DNA of 64,000 nucleotides from DATFFO01 sp963772815. Lineage in GTDB: Bacteria; Actinomycetota; Acidimicrobiia; Spongiisociales; ZC4RG35. The translations under genes and the position numbers were made by a program. How positions within the stretch are numbered: position 1 is the first letter of the stretch; the number at the start of each line of letters is the position of its first letter. The DNA lies in NCBI GenBank assembly GCA_963772815.1, contig CAVYYV010000002.1, positions 62,001 through 126,000 of the forward strand, read 5' to 3'. Shown here one piece after another: positions 9,283-18,406 of the stretch. The notes beneath the pieces are model-generated. The model was not told the origin of the DNA. It saw only the letters and a list, made by a program, of their open reading frames with translations, and did not search any database.

Positions 9283-10115
9283 GCCGCATTACCGTTTCGG
9301 CCATACAGTTGGGCTCCCAGGAGGGCAAGACCCTGGACGAGGCCTTCGCCACCGCCGCCGAAGCCGTGGACGAAGCCGTCAACGCTGGCGCCGACCTGGT
9401 GGTGCTGCCCGAGATCTGGACCCCCGGGTACTTCGCCTTCGACGACTACGCCGATGCCGCCGAGGAGGCCGCCACGATGCGGGATCGCCTGGCAGGCTGG
9501 CCCGCCGTCATGGCATCCATCTCCACGGAGGATCCTTCGTGGAACGGCGCCACGGGAACCTGTACAACACCAGTGTCCTGTTCGCGCCCGATGGCTCGGT
9601 AGCGGCCGAATACTCCAAGATCCACCTGTTCGGCTACGGCTCCCGCGAACCGGAGGTACTCACCCCCGGCACCTCATCCACCGTGGTCGACACCGACCTG
9701 GGCCGGGTGGGCATGGCGGTGTGCTATGACCTGCGATTCCCTGAGCTGTTCCGGGAGATGACCGACCGGGGGGCCGAGCTCCTGCTGGTGGCTTCAGCCT
9801 GGCCCCATCCCCGGGTGGAGGCGTGGAGCACCCTGGCCGCGGCCCGGGCCACCGAGAACCAGGCCTTCCTGGTGGCGGCCAACGGAGTCGGTCCCACCCT
9901 GTCCGGCCCAAGCCTGTGCGGACACTCCGTGATTCACGACCCCTGGGGGGTGCCGGTGGCTCGGGCCGGCGACGAGCCTGCCACCATCACCGCCACCGTC
10001 GACCTGGCCGCCGTAAAGGACGCCCGGGGTCGCCTGCGCCAACTGGCCGACCGTCGCCTCCTCTCTCCTACCCGCCCCCGGCTTGCCTTCCGCCGCCCCG
10101 CGGAGCGCCCCCTGA
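9279..10115 (+). CDS. Nitrilase-superfamily amidohydrolase, frameshifted
   Basis: Carbon-nitrogen hydrolase with Glu in VVLPEIW, Lys in YSKIHLFGYG and Cys in VGMAVCYDLRFPELFR, the Glu-Lys-Cys triad of amidases/omega-amidase-like enzymes. The reading frame breaks between about 9485 and 9510. In the other frame conserved HGIHLHGGSFVERR leads into the rest of the enzyme, so one base is probably missing. The second frame also runs on without a stop into the DUF2848 gene across a five-C tract at 10108-10112. Probably hydrolyses an amide or carbamoyl intermediate made by the upstream hydroxylase pathway. Confidence 0.8.
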
Positions 10116-10732
10116 TGATGAGCGTCACCCGGGTCGACATCGCCGGCTACACCGGGCGGGACCGGGCCGCCGTCGACCGCTACGTGGCCAAGCTGGAGGA
10201 CGAGGGGATCGCCCCGCCCGCCTCCATCCCCTCACTTTTCAGGGTCGGGGCGGACCGGGTGGTGGCCCACGAGACGATCGACGTGACCGGCTCCGAGACC
10301 TGTGGCGAGGTCGAGTTCGTGCTGTTGGTCACCGATCAAGGAGTGCACGTCACCGTCGGCTCCGACCACACCGACCGAGCCCTGGAACAAACCTCGATTC
10401 CCCTGGCCAAGCAGGCCGTCCCCAAGGTGGTGGCCGGAGAGGCGTGGCGCCTGGAGGAGATCGAGGACCACTGGGACAGCCTGCGCCTGGAGGCGTGGGT
10501 GGGAGAGGATCGCCGCCCCTACCAAGAGACCGGAGCGGACTTCTTCCTCCCGCCCCGGGACATACTCGACCTGGTTCCGGCCGACAACGGCACAGTCATC
10601 TTCGGGGGCACCGTCTCTTCAATCGGGGGCGGATTCGACTTCGACCCCGTCTTCACCGGCCGACTGACCGACCCCGTGCTGGATCGCTTCATCGAGTTCA
10701 CTTACCACGCCCTACCCCTGGAGGAGTCATGA
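10115..10732 (+). CDS. DUF2848-family protein
   Basis: About 205 residues from the ATGATG at 10115. The sequence (TRVDIAGYTGRDRAAVDRYVAKLEDEGIAPP..., later GSDHTDRALE and FGGTVSSIGGGF) fits the DUF2848 family, whose members often sit beside amidohydrolases and ureide or hydantoin-type degradation genes. In the sequence as given it is in frame with the end of the upstream nitrilase; a TGA at 10113 overlapping the ATG lies in another frame. Either a fusion or an indel in the C-run is possible. It ends with an ATGA overlap with the cupin gene. Function unknown. Confidence 0.65.
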   Translation: MMSVTRVDIAGYTGRDRAAVDRYVAKLEDEGIAPPASIPSLFRVGADRVVAHETIDVTGSETCGEVEFVLLVTDQGVHVTVGSDHTDRALEQTSIPLAKQAVPKVVAGEAWRLEEIEDHWDSLRLEAWVGEDRRPYQETGADFFLPPRDILDLVPADNGTVIFGGTVSSIGGGFDFDPVFTGRLTDPVLDRFIEFTYHALPLEES

Positions 10733-11418
10733 TCGACAAGTCCCCCATCGGTTTCGCCGACCCCGACCTAACCCCCTGGGAGCCCGAGGCGGGAATCGAC
10801 GGCCTCTATTCCAAGACTCTGGCTCGCTGTTCCGAAACGGGCAGCTACACGCGGCTCCTCAAGTTCCTCCCCGGCACGGACACCTCCCGGTCCGGCGTCC
10901 AGGCCCACGACCACCTCGAAGAGCTGTGGATCGTCGAGGGCGCCATCTTCGACGTGACCCTGCAGGAGAACTTCACGAAGGGCATGTACGCCAACCGGCT
11001 CTACGGCATGGACCACGGCCCCTGGGTTGCGGCCGGCGGGGCCATCACCTTCGAGCTGCGAGACAACGATCCCGAACACAAGATCGGCAAGGACCAACTC
11101 GAGTTCTTCGACCCGGCCTTGCGCCTCTGGGATGGCCGGGACGATCAGGCCGGAGTGTACGTGAAGACCCTCACCTCCTGCCCCGATACCGGCTCGTACG
11201 GAAGGCTCGTGAAGCTCCATCCCGGGGCCACTTCCCCTGCAGCACTAAAGGGGGAGGTGGGTCGGAGCGAGCTGTGGGTGGTGTCGGGCGACCTGTGGGA
11301 CGGAGACGAGCACGTGCACCCCGCAGGCACCTACGGCAACCTCGACGTGAACCTCCTGGATGGTTCCTGGACGTCGGAGCTGGGTTGCGTGGTCTTCGAA
11401 GTGCGGAATCTGATCTGA
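10729..11418 (+). CDS. Cupin-domain protein
   Basis: 229 residues with two related halves. Each half carries the motif (S/C)xxTGSYxRLxKxxPG near its start (CSETGSYTRLLKFLPG at about 33 and CPDTGSYGRLVKLHPG at about 150), followed by an ELW(I/V)V segment, as in ChrR-like bicupins. The His residues in QAHDHLEELW suggest metal binding in the first half. It could be a small isomerase, hydrolase or dioxygenase-like enzyme of the same pathway. Start is on an ATGA overlap, and the ABC permease gene follows five bases later. Confidence 0.7.
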   Translation: MIDKSPIGFADPDLTPWEPEAGIDGLYSKTLARCSETGSYTRLLKFLPGTDTSRSGVQAHDHLEELWIVEGAIFDVTLQENFTKGMYANRLYGMDHGPWVAAGGAITFELRDNDPEHKIGKDQLEFFDPALRLWDGRDDQAGVYVKTLTSCPDTGSYGRLVKLHPGATSPAALKGEVGRSELWVVSGDLWDGDEHVHPAGTYGNLDVNLLDGSWTSELGCVVFEVRNLI

Positions 11419-11422
11419 GGAT

Positions 11423-12283
11423 ATGACCCAGTTCCTCCAGCTCACCGCTATCGGTGTGGCTCAGGGCGCCTTCTTGCTCCTAGCCGCTCTCGGTTTCTCT
11501 CTCACCCGCCGGGTGGAGGGCTTCTTGAACATCGCTCACGCTCAATACCTCTCCATCGCCGCCTTCGTCACCTTCTACCTCAACAACACGGCCGGCCTCC
11601 ACTTCGTGGTCTCAGCCTTGGTCGGAGTCGCCGTGACCACCCTGTTCGGGCTGCTGGTGGGGAGGGTCGTGTTCGAACCCATCCGCAACTACGGGCCGGC
11701 CGTGGCTCTGATCACCTCGGTGGGGGTGGTATACGTGCTCGACGGGCTGATCCACGCCCTGGTCGGAACCGGCTCGTTCCTGGTCAGCCTTCCCCGCATC
11801 GCACCGGTACGGCTGGGTCCGGTGGTACTGACCACCTACCAGGCGATGGTGGTGGCCGTGGCGCTCCTGGTGGGCGGCGGAACCGCCGCCTTCCTGCGCC
11901 ACACCCGACTCGGAACCGCCATCCGCATCACTGCCCTCGATCGGCGGCTGGGTGCGTCGCGGGGAGTGAATGTCGACCGGGCCGCCAGCGCCACGTGGCT
12001 CATTTCGGCCGGGCTGGCTGGGGTGGCGGGGGTGGCCCTGGCGGTGCTGGGAGCCCTCACCCCCGACAAGGGATTCGATCAGATCCTGATCATCCTGGCC
12101 GTGGCACTACTAGCAGGCATCGGCTCGGTCACCACGGTGGCCGTTTCGGCTCTGATGATCGGAGTGGCCCGTGAGATCTCTCTGCTGTGGCTCCCGTCGG
12201 GCTTCCGTGACATCATCGCCTTCGGGATCGTGATCCTGGTGCTCATCTTTCTTCCCAACGGGCTCTCAGGGAGGACCGAATGA
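11423..12283 (+). CDS. livH: Branched-chain amino acid-type ABC permease, LivH family
   Basis: 286 residues, almost wholly hydrophobic with about eight membrane spans. LivH-type features include RRVEGFLNIAHAQYLSIAAFV near the N-terminus and RHTRLGTAIRITALDRRLGASRGV in the coupling loop. GAGGAT precedes the ATG. It forms the channel with LivM. The operon has all five components, and its place after catabolic genes suggests import of the pathway substrate rather than leucine itself. Confidence 0.9.
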   Translation: MTQFLQLTAIGVAQGAFLLLAALGFSLTRRVEGFLNIAHAQYLSIAAFVTFYLNNTAGLHFVVSALVGVAVTTLFGLLVGRVVFEPIRNYGPAVALITSVGVVYVLDGLIHALVGTGSFLVSLPRIAPVRLGPVVLTTYQAMVVAVALLVGGGTAAFLRHTRLGTAIRITALDRRLGASRGVNVDRAASATWLISAGLAGVAGVALAVLGALTPDKGFDQILIILAVALLAGIGSVTTVAVSALMIGVAREISLLWLPSGFRDIIAFGIVILVLIFLPNGLSGRTE

Positions 12284-13197
12284 CTCCTCTGCTCTCGGCC
12301 GTGCTCACGGTGGGAATCCTGGTCGGTATCTACGGCGTCGTGGCCCTGGCGCTCAACTTCCAGTATGGCGAGGCCGGGCTGATCAACTTCGGCGTGGTGG
12401 CCTACTTCGCCGTGGGCGCCTACACATACGCCATCCTCACCGCCGGGGCACCCAACCCCGACTCGCTCGACCAGTACCGGTGGGGGTGGGACCTGAATCC
12501 GCTCCTGGCCGCCGTCATCGCCGGAGGGGTCGGGGTGGTGTTCGCCCTCATCTCGGGCTGGCCGGCGCTGAGGCTGCGCGGCGAGTACCTGGCCCTCACC
12601 ACCTTCGCCTTCGCCGAAGTCTTCCAGTCCTTCCTCCTCAACACACCCGCCATCACCAACGGGACCTCGGGTTTCTCCAACATCACCCAGCCCCTACGTG
12701 ACACGGTCGGCAACTACAACCTGTTTCTGTTCGTGGTGGCGGTGGCATTCCTGACCTTCACGTTCTGGTTCTTCCAGAGACTGGTGTCGTCGCCTTATGG
12801 AAGGACGCTGCGTGCCATCAAGGACAATGAGATCGGCGTCGTGGCTGCCGGGGAGCGACCCGAGACCTATCGTCGCCAGGTCTTCCTGCTCTCGGCCTTC
12901 TTCATCGCTGTGGCGGGCGTGATCTACGTGGTCTGGCTGTCCTTGGCCCGCCCTTCCACATTCGGGGCGGAGATCACTTTCTACGTGTGGATCGCCATGA
13001 TCCTGGGCGGTGAGGGGAACAACTGGGGCGTGCTGGCCGGCATCCTCGGCCTGACCGTGCTGGACGAGGTGGTAGGCCAGCTGCCCCTCGAATCGATCCG
13101 AGCGGTGCAACTGGTCGATGCCGCCCAAGGCATCCTCACCGGGCTCCTCTTCATCGTTGTCTTGCGGTGGCGGGCTCCCAAGGGAGCACTGAGATGA
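12280..13197 (+). CDS. livM: Branched-chain amino acid-type ABC permease, LivM family
   Basis: 305 residues with about ten membrane spans. Diagnostic segments are NFQYGEAGLINFGVVAYFAVGAYTYA, LRLRGEYLALTTFAFAE and SSPYGRTLRAIKDNEIGVVAAGE (ATPase coupling loop), then GGEGNNWGVLAG. It overlaps LivH and LivG genes by four bases each, so translation is coupled. Second half of the membrane channel. Confidence 0.9.
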   Translation: MTPLLSAVLTVGILVGIYGVVALALNFQYGEAGLINFGVVAYFAVGAYTYAILTAGAPNPDSLDQYRWGWDLNPLLAAVIAGGVGVVFALISGWPALRLRGEYLALTTFAFAEVFQSFLLNTPAITNGTSGFSNITQPLRDTVGNYNLFLFVVAVAFLTFTFWFFQRLVSSPYGRTLRAIKDNEIGVVAAGERPETYRRQVFLLSAFFIAVAGVIYVVWLSLARPSTFGAEITFYVWIAMILGGEGNNWGVLAGILGLTVLDEVVGQLPLESIRAVQLVDAAQGILTGLLFIVVLRWRAPKGALR

Positions 13198-13958
13198 CCG
13201 CTCCGATACTGGAGATGGATCGGGTCACCCGGGCCTTCGGCGGTCTCATCGCCGTATCCGAGGCCAGTCTCACCCTCGACCCGGGCGAGCTGGTCGGGCT
13301 GGTGGGACCCAACGGGGCCGGTAAGTCGACCACCTTCAACCTGGCCTGCGGCTACCTGGCCCCCACCGACGGAATCGTCCGCTTCAAGGGGGAGAGCATC
13401 GCCGATAGCCACCCGTCCGAGCTGGCCAGGCGCGGCCTGGGCAGGACCTTCCAGACCCCTGTGGCATTTCCCGATCTTTCCGTGGCCGAGAACGTGATGG
13501 TGGGCCAGCCGCTCCCACGCCCGCTGGGTCAGGCCCTGTTGGGCCGTTGGCGGCCCCAGGAGAGACAGCGGTGCCGACGCGCCAACGAACTGCTGGAGCA
13601 GGTGGGCCTGGCGGCGCGTGCCGACCACGCTGCCGGGGACCTGTCGGGGGGCGAGCTCCGCATGCTCGAGGTGGCCCGTCAACTGATGGGACGGCCCGAG
13701 CTGCTCCTCCTGGACGAGCCCACGGCCGGGGTGGCGCCGGGGCTCCAATCTCGGCTAGGGGACCTGATCCAATCGGTCAACGGCGAGGGAACCACGATCC
13801 TCATCGTCGAGCACAACCTCGGGTTCCTGTTGAACCTGGTGGCGCGGGTGATCTGCATGGCGGCGGGAGAGATCATCGCCGACGGGACTCCCGACGAGAT
13901 ACGGCGCGACCCAAAGGTCGTCGCCGCCTACCTGGGAGAGCAGAACGATGTTGCTTGA
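13194..13958 (+). CDS. livG: ABC transporter ATPase, LivG family
   Basis: 254 residues starting MTAPILEMDRVTRAFGG. Walker A GPNGAGKST, Q-loop region RTFQTP, signature LSGGELRMLEVAR, Walker B LLLLDEP and the switch His in IVEHN are all present. The C-terminal VVAAYLGE is typical of LivG. It overlaps livF by 11 bases and powers the LivHM channel. Confidence 0.92.
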   Translation: MTAPILEMDRVTRAFGGLIAVSEASLTLDPGELVGLVGPNGAGKSTTFNLACGYLAPTDGIVRFKGESIADSHPSELARRGLGRTFQTPVAFPDLSVAENVMVGQPLPRPLGQALLGRWRPQERQRCRRANELLEQVGLAARADHAAGDLSGGELRMLEVARQLMGRPELLLLDEPTAGVAPGLQSRLGDLIQSVNGEGTTILIVEHNLGFLLNLVARVICMAAGEIIADGTPDEIRRDPKVVAAYLGEQNDVA

Positions 13959-14646
13959 GGTCTCGTCGCTGGAAGCCGGCTACGAAAAGTTGATGGTCGT
14001 GCACGACGTGAGCCTGAGAGTGGAGGCAGGCGAGATCGTTCTGCTGATGGGCCCGAACGGAGCCGGGAAGACGACGTTGCTCCGCACCGTCAGTGGCCAT
14101 CTCCCCGTCGGGTCGGGCCAGATCCTCCTGGACGGGGAGGACGTCACAACCACCTCCGCCTATCAGCGCTCGTCGAAAGGAATCGGGTACGTGCCCCAGG
14201 AAGGCAACGTCTTCGGACCGCTCACGGTGGCCGAGAACCTAGCCTCGGCGACTCTGTTCCGCCCCGACCTCATTGACCGGACCCGCCCTATCCTGGACCG
14301 CTTCCCTCGCCTCGAAGAGCGTAGAACCCAGCGAGCCTCGACCCTGTCGGGTGGAGAGCGTCAGATGTTGGCGGTGGGATCGGCCATGGTGGGCGATCCC
14401 CGCCTCCTCCTGCTCGATGAGCCCACCGCCGGCCTGGCTCCCCGCTTCGTAGCCGAGATCGTTCAGTGGATGTCCGAGGTGACCGGGGACGGTCGAGGAG
14501 TGCTGTGGGTGGTCGAGCAGAACCCCGAACCCGTCATCGAGGCCGCCTCCCGCGCCTACTTCATGGCCGGCGGGGAGATCGGCCAGGAACGCCCCGCATC
14601 GAGTCTCACAGATTCCGAGTTGGTCCGACAGGTCCTGCTCGGTTGA
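13948..14646 (+). CDS. livF: ABC transporter ATPase, LivF family
   Basis: 232 residues. Walker A GPNGAGKTT, signature STLSGGERQMLAVGSAM, Walker B LLLLDEPTAGL. The switch region reads VVEQN, with Gln where LivG has His, as in most LivF proteins. It pairs with LivG. Confidence 0.92.
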   Translation: MLLEVSSLEAGYEKLMVVHDVSLRVEAGEIVLLMGPNGAGKTTLLRTVSGHLPVGSGQILLDGEDVTTTSAYQRSSKGIGYVPQEGNVFGPLTVAENLASATLFRPDLIDRTRPILDRFPRLEERRTQRASTLSGGERQMLAVGSAMVGDPRLLLLDEPTAGLAPRFVAEIVQWMSEVTGDGRGVLWVVEQNPEPVIEAASRAYFMAGGEIGQERPASSLTDSELVRQVLLG

Positions 14647-14677
14647 ACACCGCACCAGCAAAGGAAAGGAAAGAAGG

Positions 14678-15991
14678 ATGCGCAAACGCACCTGGGCCGT
14701 AACCACGGCCCTATTGATGACCGTGGCCGCCTGCGGTGGAACCGCGGCCACCGACACCACGGAGGCACCGGGTACAACGGCGCCGTCGGGGTCGGAGACC
14801 ACGGCTCCACCAGCCACTGAACCCACCGACACCTCCGCCGCGGACGGCGGAGAGGGAGTGACGGTTGGGTTGCTAGCTCCCCTCTCGGGTGAGCTGGGCT
14901 CGTTCGGAGAATACGTCGGAAACGGGTACCGCACCGCCGCAGAGACGATAAATGACACCGGGATGCTCAAATGCGGACCGATCTCGTTCGTCTCCGCCGA
15001 CTCCAAGACCGACCCGGAGGTGGGCCGGCAGGAGGCCGAGCGGATGATCTCCGACGGTGCTGTGGCCATCGTCGGCCCCACATCGGACGTGATGGTGGCT
15101 CTGGTCCCGGTGGCCCAGTCCGAATCGGTGGTCGTCATGTCCCCCTACGCCGGGAGCACTGCGCTCAACGACCTCGGAGGCGACTTCGTCTACCGGACGG
15201 TCGGCCCCGACACCAACGACGGGCTCGCAGCCGCCAAGTGGATCTCTGATCAGGGATACGAGGCGGTAGCCGCGTTCACCCAGCAGGAAGAGGCCCAGCA
15301 GTCGGCGGGCAACGCCGCCCGGGCCGCCCTGGGTGATCTGGGCGTCAACGTGGTCTTCGACCAGGAGTTCACCCCCGGCGAAGCCAGCTACTCGGGCGTC
15401 CTGTCCACGGTCCTGGCCGCCCAGCCCGACGTGATCTACCTGGCCGGAGGCCAGGAGTCGAGCCTCACCATCATCAACGAGGCCGCCCAGCTGGGCTACG
15501 GGGGCGACTGGCTCTTCTCGGCCGACCTCGCCACCGACGAGACCATCCAGGCGGCAGGAGCCGACATCCTGGAGAGCGTCGCCTACACCGTCGTGTCGAG
15601 CACCGACCAGCAGACCGACGAATATCAGAACTTCGTGACCCTGCATCAGCACGTGACCGGCGAGGATCCGGGACCGTTTGGGGCCAACGCCTTCGACGGG
15701 ATGAACCTGATCGGCCTGGCCATGGTCGCCTCGGGCTCCTGTGACGGCACCGGCATCAACAGTGCCATCCGTGACGTTTCCGATGGCGGCACGGCCGTCA
15801 CCACCTTCGAGGAGGGAGCGCAGCTACTCGCCCAGGGAGAAGACATCGACTACCAGGGCGCATCCGGTCCTGTGGACCTGGATGAGACCGGGAGTGTCGT
15901 CAACTCCTACTCGGTGCAGCAGGTGCAGGGCGGAGCCTGGGCAGATGTCCGGTTCTATCCCGCCGAGGAACTGACCAACCTGGGAGGTTGA
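14678..15991 (+). CDS. ABC transporter substrate-binding lipoprotein, LivK/Peripla_BP_6 family
   Basis: 437 residues. A lipoprotein signal ends in the lipobox TVAAC near residue 19, followed by a Thr/Ser/Pro/Ala-rich tether to about residue 58. The binding domain begins VTVGLLAPLSGELGSFGE and includes VAIVGPTSDVMVALVPVAQ and GANAFDGMNLI. It captures the imported solute outside the membrane for LivHMGF. It is last in the transporter set and is followed by a strong hairpin. Ligand unknown. Confidence 0.88.
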   Translation: MRKRTWAVTTALLMTVAACGGTAATDTTEAPGTTAPSGSETTAPPATEPTDTSAADGGEGVTVGLLAPLSGELGSFGEYVGNGYRTAAETINDTGMLKCGPISFVSADSKTDPEVGRQEAERMISDGAVAIVGPTSDVMVALVPVAQSESVVVMSPYAGSTALNDLGGDFVYRTVGPDTNDGLAAAKWISDQGYEAVAAFTQQEEAQQSAGNAARAALGDLGVNVVFDQEFTPGEASYSGVLSTVLAAQPDVIYLAGGQESSLTIINEAAQLGYGGDWLFSADLATDETIQAAGADILESVAYTVVSSTDQQTDEYQNFVTLHQHVTGEDPGPFGANAFDGMNLIGLAMVASGSCDGTGINSAIRDVSDGGTAVTTFEEGAQLLAQGEDIDYQGASGPVDLDETGSVVNSYSVQQVQGGAWADVRFYPAEELTNLGG

Positions 15992-16010
15992 TCCAATCGG
16001 CCGTTACCAC

Positions 16011-16039
16011 GCCGGGGGGGGGTTAACCCCCTCCCCGGC
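16011..16039 (+). terminator. Strong hairpin after the transporter operon
   Basis: Twelve-pair inverted repeat GCCGGGGGGGGG / CCCCCTCCCCGGC with TTAA loop (one G-T mismatch), right after the binding-protein gene. No U-run follows, which is common in GC-rich actinobacteria. It separates the operon from the GntR gene. Confidence 0.65.
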
Positions 16040-16072
16040 ATTACCATCCCGGCGGCCAGGTCAACGAGGAAG

Positions 16073-16735
16073 ATGAACGATCACACCGAAACCGAGCTTC
16101 ACGTCCCCCTTCTTCAGGACGCAGTCCTGGAGAACCTGCGGGAGCGACTATTGGACGGAACGTTTCCACCCGGATCGCAGCTCAACATTCGTGAGGTAGC
16201 TGCCCGGCTCGGGGTTTCGGCAGTACCAGTTCGCGAGGCGATCAAGATCCTCCAGAGCGAGGGGCGCCTGGTGCATGAGCGGGGCCGGGGCTACTACGTG
16301 CGTCGCCTGTCCCATGAAGAGATGGTGCAGGTCAACCAACTCTCCGCCATGCTCGAAGACGAGCTCCTCGCCACCGGCGTGCCAAAGATGACGTCCGAGC
16401 ATAAGGCTGAGATGCTGGCCGCGCGGGAGGTGGTGGGTCGAGAGGGGGGCGACAAACGCGACGTGCTGACGGCCCACCGTCGATTGCACTTCATCCCTTT
16501 CGAGGCATCGGGCCTCAACATCTTCCTCGACGTGGTGAACCGGCTCTGGGACCAGTACGAGCATTACCGGCTCCTGTTCTTCGACAGCGACATGGCCTTG
16601 AAATCCAGCGCCATAGAGGAACATCGGCGCTTCGCCCAGGCATGCATAGACGGCGATGCCGAGCTGGCCCGCCGGATCCATGCCGAGCACCGCCTGTCAT
16701 CGTTCAGGCATCTGGCACGAATCGCCGACGAATGA
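16073..16735 (+). CDS. GntR-family regulator, FadR/FCD subgroup
   Basis: 220 residues. N-terminal winged helix (LRERLLDGTFPPGSQLNIREVAARLGVSAVPVREAIKILQSEGRLVHERGRGYYV) followed by an all-helical FCD-type effector domain. It lies directly after the hydroxylase-importer operon and is its likely local regulator, perhaps acting at the AT-rich palindrome near 5545. The effector is probably a carboxylate or the imported compound; this is inference. Confidence 0.85.
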   Translation: MNDHTETELHVPLLQDAVLENLRERLLDGTFPPGSQLNIREVAARLGVSAVPVREAIKILQSEGRLVHERGRGYYVRRLSHEEMVQVNQLSAMLEDELLATGVPKMTSEHKAEMLAAREVVGREGGDKRDVLTAHRRLHFIPFEASGLNIFLDVVNRLWDQYEHYRLLFFDSDMALKSSAIEEHRRFAQACIDGDAELARRIHAEHRLSSFRHLARIADE

Positions 16736-16740
16736 GCTCA

Positions 16741-16759
16741 GGAGGGGACTCGCCCCTCC
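16741..16759. terminator. Bidirectional terminator hairpin
   Basis: GGAGGGG ACTCG CCCCTCC, a seven-pair stem between the convergent GntR and MerR-type genes. Confidence 0.6.
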
Positions 16760-16762
16760 CGT

Positions 16763-17530
16763 TCAGTGCAGGAGCTCGGTGAAAGCCGAGCGGGCCAGGT
16801 CTGCTTCGATTCTCGACTCGATCACCCGGGCTGCGTGCTCAGCCAGCTCGGTGGAATCTGACCGACCCGGATCGACGATGGCCAGCACACCCACCAGGAC
16901 ACGATCGACCTGGATCGGGGCCAGCTCGAGGTGGTCCGAGGCCACTCCCAGGTCCGATCCCGCACATGCGGAGGCCCGGTGATCCAGCAGCGAGCGTAGA
17001 GGCTCTTTGCCCCCTTCGAGCACCAGCCCGGCCAGGGGCCGCAAGGCAGCGGTTGTCTCCTCGTCGGCGAAGGATCCGAAGAAGGCAGACACGACCGAGC
17101 CGAAGATGGGGTTGTCCACTACCGGGCCAAGCACTACGGCCGCTGCGTTCAGGCTGGAGCGCAGGTCGCCCAGCATCCCATCCAGCCATCCGCGCTCGCT
17201 CTCAGCACGACTGAGGAAGGTGGCCCACGAAACTTCCAGGTCACCGAGGTCCGAAGTGCCGGGGTCAACGGCATCGACCGGCTGACTCTCCAGGAGACGG
17301 TGCGCCTCAGAGGCACGTAACCCCGCGTCGACTTGCTGGCGAAGCCAGGTCAGCTGGGCGATTTGGTGGTTGCTGTAGAGGCGTCGGCCCGATCGATCGC
17401 GGGTGGGCGTGACCGTTCCGTAGCGATCTTCCCACGTGCGGATCGTGGTGACGGACAGACCCGACTTGCGGGCCGCCGTGCCGATGTTGAAGACTGCTTC
17501 CTCGTCGTGGTCAGCCTTGGCGGGGTTCAT
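16763..17530 (-). CDS. MerR-family regulator with C-terminal sensory-like domain
   Basis: 255 residues starting MNPAKADHDEEAVF. The MerR DNA-binding motif is clear: FNIGTAARKSGLSVTTIRTWEDRYGTVTPTRDRSGRRLYSNHQIAQL, the CarH/LitR-like variant with TIRTWEDRYG. Residues ~100-255 are a single compact domain containing QVDRVLVGVLAIVD, reminiscent of GAF-like sensors; no cobalamin-binding DxHxxG motif is visible. The next gene on the same strand upstream also looks sensory, so the pair may form a small signalling unit divergent from thioredoxin. Confidence 0.7.
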   Translation of the reverse strand: MNPAKADHDEEAVFNIGTAARKSGLSVTTIRTWEDRYGTVTPTRDRSGRRLYSNHQIAQLTWLRQQVDAGLRASEAHRLLESQPVDAVDPGTSDLGDLEVSWATFLSRAESERGWLDGMLGDLRSSLNAAAVVLGPVVDNPIFGSVVSAFFGSFADEETTAALRPLAGLVLEGGKEPLRSLLDHRASACAGSDLGVASDHLELAPIQVDRVLVGVLAIVDPGRSDSTELAEHAARVIESRIEADLARSAFTELLH

Positions 17531-17597
17531 CGATCTCGTTCTCCCATCTCGGTTACGCCGGTGTCCCCTACCCCCGGATAGGTCGGAGGTTGACGGC

Positions 17598-18212
17598 TCA
17601 TTCACTTTCGAATACTGGTTCCTGTACATCAGGGAGCCAGAGATCTGCAAGCCTAACCGTCTCCAGACCATCCGCGAACGCTGCCCAATATTGGTCGGCG
17701 TCGAACTCCCGCTCGAGAACCTCGGCGGCACATTCGTAGCTGCTCACCGCATCTCGACCGAAGCCGGAATCGTCGGCGGCGGCTCCGATGAGCCCCACCC
17801 AAGCGGACCCGATCAAGACGGGAACGTTGAGAGACCACCGCGTGTCCGTTCCGTAGTAACGGCGACGGAGCGGCTCTTCCATGTCGTCGACGTGGACGAG
17901 AACGGTCTCTCCGGCCGTCCAGATGGGGACGTGGGCGCTCAACTCGGTCATGGGTATGACACTGGCCCGCCTGAGGCGCTCTTGCCTGCCCTTGAGATCC
18001 AGGGTCGGATCAAGGTTGACCAGCGCCCCGGCGAGTCCCATCTCGGGATGGAGGAAGTTGACGACGATGAAGCTGGCCAACGGCCGCCACCGACGGGTGA
18101 GGCGACGCAGCACATCTGCCGCGAACGTTTCCCGACGAGACAGCCAAGCGCTGAATCTGCCTTCCGGAGTCCAGGGTCGAGGGGGGAACGGCTCCAGCAG
18201 CGGAGCTCCCAT
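17598..18212 (-). CDS. Uncharacterised protein, possibly a GAF-like sensor
   Basis: 204 residues from the ATG (MGAPLLEPFPPRPW), chosen because GGAGC precedes it; GTG codons further upstream are alternatives. I recognise no family with confidence. The pattern WSLNVPVLIGSAWVGLIGAAAD near residues 125-150 followed by helices resembles the second half of the downstream MerR protein and of GAF domains. It sits 67 bases upstream of the MerR gene on the same strand and divergent from thioredoxin over 195 bases. Confidence 0.5.
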   Translation of the reverse strand: MGAPLLEPFPPRPWTPEGRFSAWLSRRETFAADVLRRLTRRWRPLASFIVVNFLHPEMGLAGALVNLDPTLDLKGRQERLRRASVIPMTELSAHVPIWTAGETVLVHVDDMEEPLRRRYYGTDTRWSLNVPVLIGSAWVGLIGAAADDSGFGRDAVSSYECAAEVLEREFDADQYWAAFADGLETVRLADLWLPDVQEPVFESE

Positions 18213-18406
18213 GATCGCTGCTCCGCGCCGATCCGGGCGTGTTGTGTCGTGCAACACCGAGGCGTCATTGTCGATCCCGTCCGAAGGTCTAGACACTCGT
18301 TTCTCTCTTCCCTGCCCAGTCCGCACCGATTTGCCCGGTGAGTGTTGGAATTATCCGACATCGCAAGCCGTTGGACAAGCCGTCACACGAATCGAGAGGT
18401 AAGCCA

